A stretch of 64,000 nucleotides of DNA from Aselliscus stoliczkanus (taxonomy: Eukaryota; Chordata; Mammalia; Chiroptera; Hipposideridae). Under the pieces are notes generated by a model. That model was not told the DNA's origin. It made no database searches and saw only the letters and a list, made by a program, of their open reading frames with translations. This document shows positions 36,033 through 44,740 of this stretch, in pieces (position 1 is the stretch's first letter; each line of letters starts with the position of its first letter). The stretch lies in the NCBI GenBank assembly GCA_033961575.1, contig CM066727.1, positions 3,806,001 through 3,870,000 of the forward strand. The letters run 5' to 3'. The position numbers and the translations under genes are program-made.

Positions 36033-38675
36033 CAACTAATCTGTTAGGGCATTTCATGAATCCTTTGCATTCAATATTTTCTGGTTTAGAAGAAGCAAAC
36101 GCAGAGTAAATAGTTGGACGCCATACAAGATAGAGATAGAATAAAATAACCACCCCCCAAAATGGCTGGAACAGCCAAAATTCAACTCGAAAAACTGCAG
36201 GCATCACTTTTGGGCAGGTGTTCCCTTTCAATTAGCTTAACACTTGCTAATTCTGTGTGAAAACTGAATGATGGTTATGATTCCAACCATCAGATGGGCA
36301 TGTGGCTGTGTGCTGTAAACAGGGCCCAAAGCTACCTAAAAGAGGTTTAATGGCTTGGAACAAACTGGGCAGCATGAGGTGGCCTGTCAGCCAGGCCTGT
36401 AACTTGCAGCCTGCCCAACCCTCTCAATCAATTTCATGCATTCCAATGACAAAGTCTCACAAAGCTGCACAACTCAGTTTGCACAACTGTACAATGAATG
36501 CTCTCTCAGGCCTCTTTGAACCTAGAAACTTGACAGTGTCTTTGCCAGCAAGCGGTCGCCACCAAACAAGAACGGTGGCCTTAGTGCCACCAACTCCACT
36601 CAATGAACTGAAATGTCATTTATTTTGTGAACAACTTGTTTTAGACCCAATTATCCCAAACCAAATGCACATCGGAACTCAGTTATGATTCACGCCTACT
36701 GGCACACACGCGCCCATTTTCTCCCACTGCTGCATGGAATGTGGGGGTGCAGCTATCCCAGTTCCCCTGCAGTCTTCTCTCTGGCTCGTTGGAAGGCAAC
36801 CAGAAATCTGTGCTTCTGAGTTTCCAAGTCTTCCATATAACTGGCAGTGTGTGCGCTAACACGCCCAATGAATGCATGAGAAGCACCTTCCCGGGTGTTA
36901 GCTGTCACCTCCTGAGATCCTCTTCTATTTTTATCAGCTTATTATGCCTCTCCTGACATTGGCCACCATCCAGGCCTGTAGGAATTGCCTCGCAAAGAGC
37001 CCTCTGGAGCAGGCATTCAGCTGTATACGATGCACCTGTCACACAGGTTTATGCAGATCCAGCAGCTGGCAAGGACCATTTTTTAAATCAAAGAAACAAA
37101 TGAGAACTTCTTTTTAAGGTACAAGGAAGACAATGCAAATTCAGAAGAAGAAACTAGTAGGATGAGAGGAGTGTGGGCTCCTCAATTCAAAATTTTGAAA
37201 AGAGTCCTCTCCTGTTTGCAAGTCTGAACCTCAAAAAGGCTCAGAAAACGTGGCCGAAGTCCCAAGGAAAGTGACCCAGTAGCTGTAAAATTCTCATTAA
37301 CTTAGAGTCTCCCATTGGAAGGTTACTATGGGGCATCAAGGCCTGGCCTCTGCTTCTGTTTCTGTTGGAGTCCGAGGAAGGAAATTTTAGGAGAAGCTGG
37401 AGACAGTACAGTTGGTAACTGTACTGTGATTTATCAGGTAGGAAGCCTGACACTGGTGTGCAGATTCATGACTACAGAAAGAAAACCCTCCTGCCCTCTT
37501 CCTTTTATGTAAAAAGGTGTTATTTACTGAGTGTAGCAGGAGTCCCTAATTACCCCAATTACTGCCTCCTTAAGAGATGTGTGTTAGGAGAAGCCAGCTT
37601 TTCTACTATCATATACCAAAGGGCAGATGGAATGAGCGGAGACTGGAGAAAAAGTTAAGGACAAGAAAGACTTTACATTAAGAGGGAAGAGCTGATTCAT
37701 ACATAATAATAACAACAAATAAAATGTGTTAGGAGTTGCTCTTTCAGTTCTGAGGTTTTCCTTTGAATAATTATAACATGTACTTGTTTGTTTCACAGAA
37801 AGCATTAGCCCACTATCATGTTTCCATCAAGCCCAGGAAATTCTATGGATTTTCTCAAGGACATAAATTTCTTCTGCAGCTTTTATTTCTCTATATGTAT
37901 ATATTACTGAAGAATTATTTAACACTTGGTAAGCACTTTCCTAGTTAAAAATTCTGGCCACCACATTTCAAAATTTATATCCCATGTCAAACTCAGTTAC
38001 TATATCTTCACCTTTTCCAGGGAAAGCATTCTATCTTTGGTCCTATTAGGTTTGTGGAGAAATGCCATAATTGTTGTAACAGCTATGAATCTCAGAACTC
38101 GACTCTCACTCCCAAAGAGTTTATCACTCTTAGCCCAGAAGCTCCCCTGCACATAAGATACCAGGTAGCCCATCCTGATTGCCCAAGCCCTGTGGTAGGC
38201 ATGAAACCTGTGTCTCAGCTGTCACCTTCCAGTCCTGGAAAGGTACCAGGGATCTGGAGTCCATATTTGCCCCCCCGAGGCAGGGTTTTTCCAGTGAGGG
38301 AGTAGTGAGAGCTGGCTCTAGTTTGTGGGTGGTGACCAAGCTTGCAACTAGAAGCCTTTGAAGGGTGGAAGAGATCTAGATAGGGCAGGGGGCAGAAAGG
38401 GCATCGGGCTGACGGCAGAATCAAAGCAGAAAGGAGGGAGAAGGCATGGCCTGGGGGAGGGGCGTGTTTGCAATGGGGGACTCCATGGTGAATGAGAATC
38501 AAATTGACAAATGGTAAAACATACATTAGATGGATAGTGTAGGACTGGATCGCTGAGCATGAAAATATGGTGAAGCAACTATTTATTGGATGGGCTGTAA
38601 CCCAGAAAAGGAAGTAATAATGGGGTCTACAGCAGGAATGTGACAAGTTGTAAAAACACTAGTCCAGCAAAATTG
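36033..38675. other. Unassigned, repeat-poor DNA
   Basis: 2.6 kb with no confident repeat. It contains a 128-residue plus-strand frame (36302-36688) and a 143-residue minus-strand frame (38215-38646). Neither has a recognisable domain, and splice or promoter context is not evident. Could include conserved noncoding or lncRNA sequence. Confidence 0.35.
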
Positions 38676-39030
38676 CTCTAGACTTAATCTTTTGTGCCCC
38701 CCCAAATTCATAGATTGAACTTAATCCCCAATATGATGACATTAGGAGGGGAGCCTTTGGAGGTGATCAGGTTGTGAGGGTGGGGCCCTCATGATGGGAT
38801 TCGTGCCCTTACAAAGAGGCCCCACAGCACTCCCTCACCCTTCCTCCAGGTGAGGGCACGTTAAGAAGATGCAGTCAGTGAATCCGGAAGTGGGTCCTCA
38901 CCAGACACCAAATCTGCTGGCACCCTGACCTTGGGCTTCCTGCCTCCAGAACCATGAGAAATAAATGTTTGCTGTTGATAAGCCACCTAGTCTATGGTAG
39001 TTTGTTATAGAAGCTCAAACTAAGACAAGA
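38676..39030 (+). mobile_element. MLT1A-type (MaLR) solo LTR
   Basis: 'gtgcccccccaaattcatag', 'ggtggggccctcatgatggg', 'cctccagaaccatgagaaat' and 'ccacctagtctatggtagtt' are MLT1A blocks in sense order. AATAAA-type signal near 38961. Confidence 0.9.
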
Positions 39031-39179
39031 ATCATCTAAAATATGGTGAAAGTGGAAGAATTTTCAGTAGGCCATTAAAATAGTACAAACTTCAAGAAAA
39101 GCACAGCTTGAATGGTGAAAGCTAGTGTAGAGAGAAGAGGATAAATCTAAGAAAAAATGTTAAAGACCTTTTCCTACTA

Positions 39180-39262
39180 CTGGGTTGTCAGGAAAGTCAT
39201 GATGTATTTTTTTTCTATGTTTTTCATTGCAAAAATGAGTCATGACTTTTCCGACAATCCAA
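39180..39262. mobile_element. Mariner MITE (copy 3)
   Basis: Ends CTGGGTTGTCAGGAAAGTCA and 'tgacttttccgacaatccaa' are flanked by TA at 39178-39179 and 39263-39264. 83 bp, near-palindromic, no coding capacity. Confidence 0.85.
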
Positions 39263-39264
39263 TA

Positions 39265-39978
39265 ATTTGTACTGAGATAAGTATGAGATATAAAATACTA
39301 TCATCATTTAAGCTTGGTGGAAATTGCAAGGAACAGTTTTATATTCATTATACCATTCATGGGAGAAAGTACTATATTCATAGGTTGTGGTTTTTCAGTT
39401 TTGTTTGGTTTTGGTTGTTTTTGATTGGCCGGATGTGAGACCAAGGCTATTACTAAAGCTCTTAGTATTGCCTATGGTTTAACCTTCCTGGCATTTTGCA
39501 TATTGCATCAGAAAGTCTCCAAGTTCCCTAGAAAAACAGGTTTATTTTTCTCCAACTTAACTAACAACAAGGAGCGTATTGTATTTATATCTTCACTTGT
39601 GATTCATTTTCAAGAGGTTGCCCCTAAGCATCCATGACTATTCAATCAACACAGGCTGGTGGGTGGGAAATTTAATGTCATTTCCTGATAAAGTTGAGAA
39701 CAGTACTCTCCCCCTTACAATCTGAATAAACAGCAGACAAGGACAGCCAGCCCTGGCTTTACATTCAAATTATAAGCCTGCTGTAGTGTGGATATTATAA
39801 AAGAATACATCCTATTCTTCAAAGATAGCTTAGGTTATTTGCTTTCTTTATTTCATTCTTCCAATTTACATAATCACAATAGCCTTTGTATGACAACTTA
39901 GTAGAATCTTCAATTCCAAAGTCTACAGAAATGATCATATAAAATATATCTGGCTGTAAATATTGCTCTAAAAGAGTC
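39265..39978. other. Unassigned DNA
   Basis: No feature recognised up to the ERV target duplication. Confidence 0.35.
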
Positions 39979-39984
39979 TATGGT
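39979..39984. repeat. 6-bp target-site duplication, left copy (TATGGT)
   Basis: TATGGT directly precedes the LTR at 39985 and recurs directly after the other LTR at 42403-42408. Six bases is the usual duplication size for betaretroviral integrases. Confidence 0.95.
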
Positions 39985-40092
39985 TGCCCCGACCGGCGGG
40001 GCATTCAACAGGGGCCGAGGGGCAGCCTTCTGAAAGGAGAAAATAGGAGGCGCGAAGAAATGGAGGCAAGACAGGGTTCTGATCAAGCCTCG

Positions 40093-40098
40093 TTTATT
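40093..40098 (-). terminator. Polyadenylation signal in the 3' LTR
   Basis: AATAAA on the minus strand, about 18 bases downstream of the TATA box. The close spacing implies a short R region, as in other betaretroviruses. Confidence 0.8.
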
Positions 40099-40115
40099 GA
40101 AGAACAGGAGGGGGC

Positions 40116-40122
40116 TTATATA
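40116..40122 (-). promoter_or_regulatory. TATA box in the 3' LTR
   Basis: TATATAA on the minus strand. The identical box in the 5' LTR (about 42088-42094) would drive proviral transcription. Confidence 0.8.
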
Positions 40123-40154
40123 GTCAAGGAACTGGGAGGGGAGGGAAGGAATGT

Positions 40155-40239
40155 AAAGGCGGGAGTTGCCAATAGCAATGGGACTAGAAGGGGAGGAGGA
40201 ATACGCAAAGGCGGGAGTTGCCAATAGCAACGGGACTAG
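40155..40239 (-). promoter_or_regulatory. Duplicated promoter-proximal CCAAT/GC-box unit
   Basis: Two 33-bp units (40155-40187 and 40207-40239) start 'aaaggcgggagttgccaata' on the plus strand. On the minus strand each gives an ATTGG (inverted CCAAT, NF-Y type) next to CCCGCC (Sp1-like), 33-117 bp upstream of the TATA box. The same pair is in the 5' LTR. Factor binding is inferred from motif only. Confidence 0.65.
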
Positions 40240-40337
40240 TGGGGGAGGTAAAAAGAAAAAAGAAAATGGAAGTACCGAAAGGAGGAAGCACTATGGCTGC
40301 AGGGGGTAACCTTATAGGGCTCTGCTGATCAGAATGT

Positions 40338-40383
40338 GTTTGTTTAGACTCTGAGCCAAGGTTTGTTTAGACTCTGAGCCAAT
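40338..40383 (-). repeat. 23-bp direct repeat in LTR U3
   Basis: 'gtttgtttagactctgagcc' occurs at 40338 and 40361 back to back. Tandem U3 repeats of this kind are commonly enhancers in retroviruses. Confidence 0.85.
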
Positions 40384-40430
40384 TACCTGTATGCAGTTGG
40401 GGGAAGGTTCCTCATGCTCAGGCCCCAGCA

Positions 40431-40442
40431 TCTCCTCCCTCT
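40431..40442 (-). other. Polypurine tract of the betaretroviral provirus
   Basis: On the minus strand AGAGGGAGGAGA abuts the first base of the 3' LTR. Confidence 0.85.
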
Positions 40443-40723
40443 GTGTTTTAGAGGGTGGGCCTTAACCGAGTGGGAAAACAGTGGCCTGATTCCTCCCCAG
40501 GGTCCCGGCAGGGCCGAAAACCTTTTGATGCCCTTGGTACCTTTGTGGGAGGAAAGGCAGGGCAGAGAATATGAAAGGGTACCAACCTTTATGCAAAATC
40601 AGGCATGTAATCAGGGAGATCGGAAGTTGGGTCTGTAAGGACCCTCCCTTGCAGTACTCAATAGCTGCAGCCAACTCGGTGCCCAGGGCTCGGAGGCCGG
40701 CATGTCTTCAGCCCACATGCCAT
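40443..40723 (-). promoter_or_regulatory. 3' noncoding segment between env stop and polypurine tract (possible RNA export element)
   Basis: About 280 nt without a significant open frame. In type D retroviruses the constitutive transport element sits in exactly this interval. I see GC-rich pairing potential but have not verified the diagnostic paired internal loops, so the function is inferred from position only. Confidence 0.35.
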
Positions 40724-41055
40724 TTAGATATCAATATATCGGGGGCCTGGCTTGGGAGGTCCTTGTTCCTCGGCGTCTGCCATAGCCAACCGATGGTAAT
40801 GAACATGAATGGGTTTGGCCAGAATGTTATCAATCTGCTGTTTGATAAAATTTGTCAGCGTTTTCCATGCCCAAGGCCCGAAGGAAAGAATTAGGAGCAG
40901 TCCTAAAAGGGGGCTGAGAATAGGGAGGAGGTAAGGCAAGAGACCGTGAAACCCGGTCAGGAAGGGGTTTTCAAGGAGTTGTTTCTTGCGTTGGAGCAGG
41001 TCGTCCTGGAGCTTCTTGACCTTATCTCGGACTATGCCGGACTGGGGGCAGTAGG
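40724..41055 (-). pseudogene. Env transmembrane C-terminal fragment of the betaretroviral provirus
   Basis: An env-frame open stretch of about 110 codons, of which the last 71 follow a methionine at 40939. It starts inside the ectodomain just after where CX6CC would be (QSGIVRDK near 41043-41020), continues through a charged heptad helix, a hydrophobic span (residues 1-20 of the 71-codon part) and a cytoplasmic tail with YHRL (48-51) and C-terminal YIDI, both Tyr-X-X-hydrophobic sorting-type motifs. Surface subunit, cleavage site and fusion peptide are absent, so no entry function is possible. The frame differs from that of gag upstream and overlaps its end, so it would need its own start. 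It shows no stop or frameshift within the retained part, consistent with youth. Confidence 0.85.
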
Positions 41056-41457
41056 GGGCTTATTTTCTTGAGAAGGAATATCTATGCAAACCGACCCACA
41101 GGCAGACGGAGGACGAGAGGATTTCTTTAATAGGTTTTCCCCTGTTTTGAGTATCTCTTTAACATCTGGGTCGTGGGAATGTACTTGGAGGATATCATTA
41201 ATGAGACTCCAATAAGTAAAGGCAGAAACGGGGACCTTTTCGGGCCCGAATGACTTATAAAAATCCTGGAGAGCGTTACCGACACGCTTCCAATAGCACA
41301 CGTCTATCGTTCCCTCCTGGGGGAACCAGGGACAGATATTTGTCAGAAGACCGAAGAATTGGCGGAGATCCTTTTTTCTAGCCTTAATTCCCCGCACCTT
41401 GAGGGATGACTTTAAACCCGAGAGGAAAAGTTCGTGTGAACTTGTTGTTTGGCCCAT
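41032..41457 (-). pseudogene. Truncated Gag (matrix region) of the betaretroviral provirus
   Basis: 141 codons, ATG at 41457 in a good initiation context (A at -3, G at +4). Residues 2-6 (GQTTS) fit an N-myristoylation signal. Residues 16-32 are rich in Lys/Arg, as expected for the membrane-binding face of matrix. Residues 42-51 (CPWFPQEGTI) and 71-77 (GPEKVPV) are typical of type D matrix. Full-length Gag of the group is several hundred residues. Here the frame stops (TAG at 41034-41032) at the gag-env deletion joint, leaving matrix plus a short linker and no capsid or nucleocapsid. Residues 135-138 read PTAP, a Tsg101-binding late-domain motif. Whether this PTAP is original or made by out-of-frame env sequence at the joint cannot be decided here. 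Otherwise undamaged and potentially translatable. Confidence 0.9.
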
Positions 41458-41935
41458 TGTTTTCTCCTCGGCCCTTCAAACACTCGAAAAAAAACACTCA
41501 GATGCCCGTCTGGCCGTGCCCCTCGCGGGACTAAATCTGTCTTGGCAAAAGCTCTGCGGTATAAGCCCTCGCACTGGTGGACTGGGGCGACTCCGGGAGT
41601 TCCGGAGTCGGCCACCACAGCCCAGTCGCCGTTTAACCTTACGACAGAAACGGAACCGCAGATTAGGCCCAATCAGATTCCGCGACCCGAAGTCTTGGAA
41701 CCTCCACGCACTCACACAGACATACGACCGAGGAGACTATCACACCAATTTGTCATCCCAGAAACGTCTATTTTCTGTCAGTCTGCTCACCTTACTCAGA
41801 TCAGGCTCACGGACAGGCTTTGTCCGTGTAGATCAGAAACGAGTCAGACTCGCGGGTCAATACCACGCGGCAACTCAGCGGTGTGTCCGGCCGGACTTGA
41901 AGCAGACAGTCTTCCGGAGGGCATGCAGTCCTCTG
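41458..41935 (-). promoter_or_regulatory. Proviral leader (primer site to gag start) with major splice donor
   Basis: 478 nt between primer site and gag ATG, the usual location of dimerisation and packaging signals. On the minus strand AAG|GTGAGC (41793 down to 41785, exon end at 41791) fits the vertebrate splice-donor consensus closely and is in the right place for the env mRNA donor. Packaging function is inferred from position. Confidence 0.65.
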
Positions 41936-41952
41936 GCCCCACGTTGGCGCCA
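41936..41952 (-). other. Primer binding site, lysine-tRNA type
   Basis: Minus-strand TGGCGCCAACGTGGGGC lies 4 bases inside the 5' LTR. It matches the site used by type D betaretroviruses (tRNA-Lys1,2) except for one missing C in the CCC run, a small change that would shorten the run of pairing. Confidence 0.85.
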
Positions 41953-41956
41953 GAAA

Positions 41957-42402
41957 TGCCCCGACCGGCGGGGCATTCAACAGGGGCCGAGGGGCAGCCT
42001 TCTGAAAGGAGAAAATAGGAGGCGCGAAGAAATGGAGGCAAGACAGGGTTCTGATCAAGCCTCGTTTATTGAAGAACAGGAGGGGGCTTATATAGTCAAG
42101 GAACTGGGAGGGGAGGGAAGGAATGTAAAGGCGGGAGTTGCCAATAGCAACGGGACTAGAAGGGGAGGAGGAATACGCAAAGGCGGGAGTTGCCAATAGC
42201 AACGGGACTAGTGGGGGAGGTAAAAAGAAAAAAGAAAATGGAAGTACCGAAAGGAGGAAGCACTATGGCTGCAGGGGGTAACCTTATAGGGCTCTGCTGA
42301 TCAGAATGTGTTTGTTTAGACTCTGAGCCAAGGTTTGTTTAGACTCTGAGCCAATTACCTGTATGCAGTTGGGGGAAGGTTCCTCATGCTCAGGCCCCAG
42401 CA
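41957..42402 (-). repeat. 5' LTR of the betaretroviral provirus
   Basis: 446 bp, TG...CA ends, identical to 39985-40430 by eye except C at 42151. The TATA box is at about 42094-42088 and AATAAA at about 42070-42065 on the minus strand. Confidence 0.95.
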
Positions 42403-42408
42403 TATGGT
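42403..42408. repeat. 6-bp target-site duplication, right copy (TATGGT)
   Basis: Matches 39979-39984 exactly. Confidence 0.95.
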
Positions 42409-42614
42409 TACATTTGCACCTGGCCAAACACTCAATTGAGAACTTGAGCACCATGGTATTTTACTGCTAAAAAGCTTAGTATAATTTCTAGATGTGTGCA
42501 ATTAATCACCGGAAAACATTTACTTTGTAACTCTGAGGTTCAAACAATATACTAACAAGTAAATTTGATTCCATCCCTGATAATGTCATGTAAAACAAAT
42601 GATAATAATGGAAG

Positions 42615-43735
42615 AACAATTTATGTATTGATTTATTTTCCAGCTTCATTGAGATATAATTGACATATAATATCATGTAAGTTTAAGATGTACAACTTAA
42701 TCATTTGATGCATATATAAAGTAAAACCTTGGCTTGAGAGTAACGTGGTTTGCGAGTGTTCCTCAAGATGAGCAAACATTTCTAATACATTTTAACGTGG
42801 TAAATGAGCGATGTCTTGCAATACGAGTAGTTTGTTTCCAGAATGAATTATGCTCGCAAACCAAGATATTACTGTATATTGCAGTTATAACCACATTAGG
42901 ATTAGCTAATACCTCCATCACCTCACATAATTACCATTCCTTTTTTGTGGGGAAAACATTTAAGATCTACTCTCAGCAACTTTCAAGTATGTAACACAAC
43001 ATTATTAACTATAGTCATGGTGATGCACATCAGATCTCTAGAATGTATGCATCTTACCACTGGAAGTTTGTGCCCTTTGACTATCACACTCCCCCATTTT
43101 CCCTCACTCAGCCATGGAAACCACCACTCTACTCCCATTTCCATTTGTTTGCCTTTTTTAGGTTCCATATATAAGTGATATTACAGTTTGCCTTTCTCTG
43201 TCTGAATTATTTCACTTAGCACAATGCCCTCAAGGTCCATCCATATTGAAACAAATGGCAGGATTTCTGTCTTTCTTGGGCTGACCCATATTCTATTGAA
43301 TGTATATACCACATCTTGATCCATTCATCCATAGAAGGGCACTCAGGTTCTTTCAATGTTCTCATGATTGTGAATAATGCTGCAATACATATGGGAGTAC
43401 AGCTATCTCTCCAAGACAGTGATTGTATATCCTTCAGATATACATACCCAGAAGTGGGATTGCTGGATCATAAGGTAGTTCTATTAGTACATTGTTGAGG
43501 AACCTCCATGCTGTTTTCCATAGTGTCTGCACCATTTTACATTCCCACCAACAGTGCACCAAGGTCTCCTTGTCCCACTCCTCACCAGTCTTGTATCACT
43601 TGTCTCTCTGATGATGGTCATTCTGACAGGTGGGAGGTGACATCTCACTGTGGTTTTGATTTGCATTTCCCTGGTGATGAGTGACGCTGGGCACCTTTGC
43701 ACGTACCTGTTGGCCATCTGTGCCTTCTCAGACTG
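42615..43735 (-). mobile_element. L1MA-type LINE-1 3' UTR and ORF2 end, antisense
   Basis: The plus strand shows, in reverse order, 'cattgagatataattgacat' (42648), 'actatagtcatggtgatgca' (43009), 'tgaataatgctgcaatacat' (43371), 'gggattgctggatcataagg' (43457) and 'tttgatttgcatttccctgg' (43655). It is old and carries a MITE at 42719-42874. Confidence 0.9.
42719..42874 (-). mobile_element. Tigger-like 155-bp MITE (copy A)
   Basis: Its reverse complement matches 57718-57868 along the whole length. The right end on plus is 'cgcaaaccaagatattactg' followed by TA. It splits the antisense L1MA at a TATA sequence. No coding capacity. Confidence 0.8.
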
Positions 43736-44599
43736 ACTGTGAATATGCCTGCTCCCTGCGTCTTGCTTCCTCCTGTGGCAGAATTCTGAAGCTTGTATGC
43801 CTTCTCTGGATCCTGTAACACACCAGACTGGTGGCTGACAGCCTCCCTTGGTTTTCCTAAGAGTGGCACTCAAGTTCACGTTTGTGGTGTCTCCTTAGCT
43901 GGCAGATTGGAACCTGAGTATCTGTGCATGCACACCGGCCATCTGCCAAGGGGCATTCTCACTGCCGCCATCAGGAAAGCGCCCAAGGACTGGCCACAGG
44001 TTGGGGTTGGGGAGGTGAGGTGCACAGCATGTTGAAGGTGCCTGTGGGCCAGTTGGCGGTCCACACCAAGGTGTCCCCAGAGGCTTGTGGGAGGGTTACT
44101 CAATGGAGCCTGCGACATCCTTTGTAGGATCCTATCGGCTGCTCTCCCAGCCTCTTCCCACCCGCAGTCACGCAGCTCATGGCCCAGGGCTCCGGACCCG
44201 TGAGAGCCTCCACCATAACCCGCTCAGTAGCTTCCTGCACAGCTCAGGAAGCGGCCGCTCACTCACGTGCTCTCACTTCCTCCTAAGGGAGAGACCGCAG
44301 TGGGAAGGTCTGGGAGCTGTGTCCACTCCGGGGAAGGCTGTCCTCGTCCCCTCTGCCATGCGTCCTGAAAGCCTGCCCTGGAGATTTTCCCATTCCAAAC
44401 AGATTGTGGCATTATCATATGGTGGGCCCTGTATTCCGAATTTTAGCTACTTGCACACGTGCCTGCAAATCTTCAAGAGCTTGAAAACAAGCCACACATG
44501 GTGCTTGACTCACCCTTAGCATGTGCTCGAGCAACATTTGTTGAATTTAATTCTCTCCGATGTTAAACTTCACACTTTTATTTTGGATAGTTTCTGGAC
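43736..44599. other. Unassigned GC-richer DNA
   Basis: Overlapping frames of up to 144 codons (44085-44519, plus) have no recognisable domain. May be a further old repeat. Confidence 0.35.
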
Positions 44600-44740
44600 T
44601 TCGTTGGCCATTTATACTTCCCTAGTCAATGAGAATAGAATCTTCGAGACAAAGTCCATCTATTGTCTTCTTGGCAGCTATGTCCCCAGCTCATCTGTGC
44701 CTGACACCACAGACAGCTTGAGTAACATCTGGTAGCCGCA
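44600..44740 (+). mobile_element. Probable L2 LINE 3' end
   Basis: 'gacaaagtccatctattgtc', 'gctatgtccccagctcatct' and 'gtgcctgacaccacagacag' follow the L2 3' order loosely. Confidence 0.5.

Larger units (their letters stand above)
39985..40430 (-). repeat. 3' LTR of the betaretroviral provirus
   Basis: 446 bp, TG...CA ends. On the minus strand: two 23-bp repeats in U3 (40338-40383), two 33-bp CCAAT/GC-box units (40155-40187 and 40207-40239), TATATAA at 40122-40116 and AATAAA at 40098-40093. It differs from the other LTR only at 40179 (T here, C at 42151). Confidence 0.95.
39985..42402 (-). mobile_element. Internally deleted type D-like betaretroviral provirus
   Basis: A complete retroviral insertion reading right to left: 5' LTR (41957-42402), primer site (41936-41952), leader with splice donor, start of gag (41457 down to 41032), env transmembrane C-terminal region (about 41055 down to 40724), 3' noncoding stretch, polypurine tract (40431-40442) and 3' LTR (39985-40430). 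Capsid, nucleocapsid, protease, polymerase, surface Env and most of the transmembrane ectodomain are absent, so a single large deletion joins gag to env at about 41035-41060. Gag resembles betaretrovirus (type D) matrix, and Env resembles the type D group, whose envelope is gammaretrovirus-like. The LTRs differ at one visible base in 446, so insertion was recent. It cannot make its own enzymes and would depend on a helper for any movement. Confidence 0.95.

Noticed and set aside
36302..36688. 128-codon plus-strand frame in repeat-poor DNA
   Set aside because: No domain, no paired splice sites or promoter seen. Length is within chance for this composition. Kept only as part of an unassigned region.
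38215..38646. 143-codon minus-strand frame
   Set aside because: Proline/serine/cysteine-rich low-information translation with no recognisable domain and no exon context.
41399..42199. 266-codon plus-strand open frame, the longest in the window
   Set aside because: It runs antisense through the gag start, leader and 5' LTR of the minus-strand provirus. Its composition is that expected of a shadow frame in young, stop-poor GC-rich sequence. An antisense viral gene is conceivable but no domain or promoter supports it.
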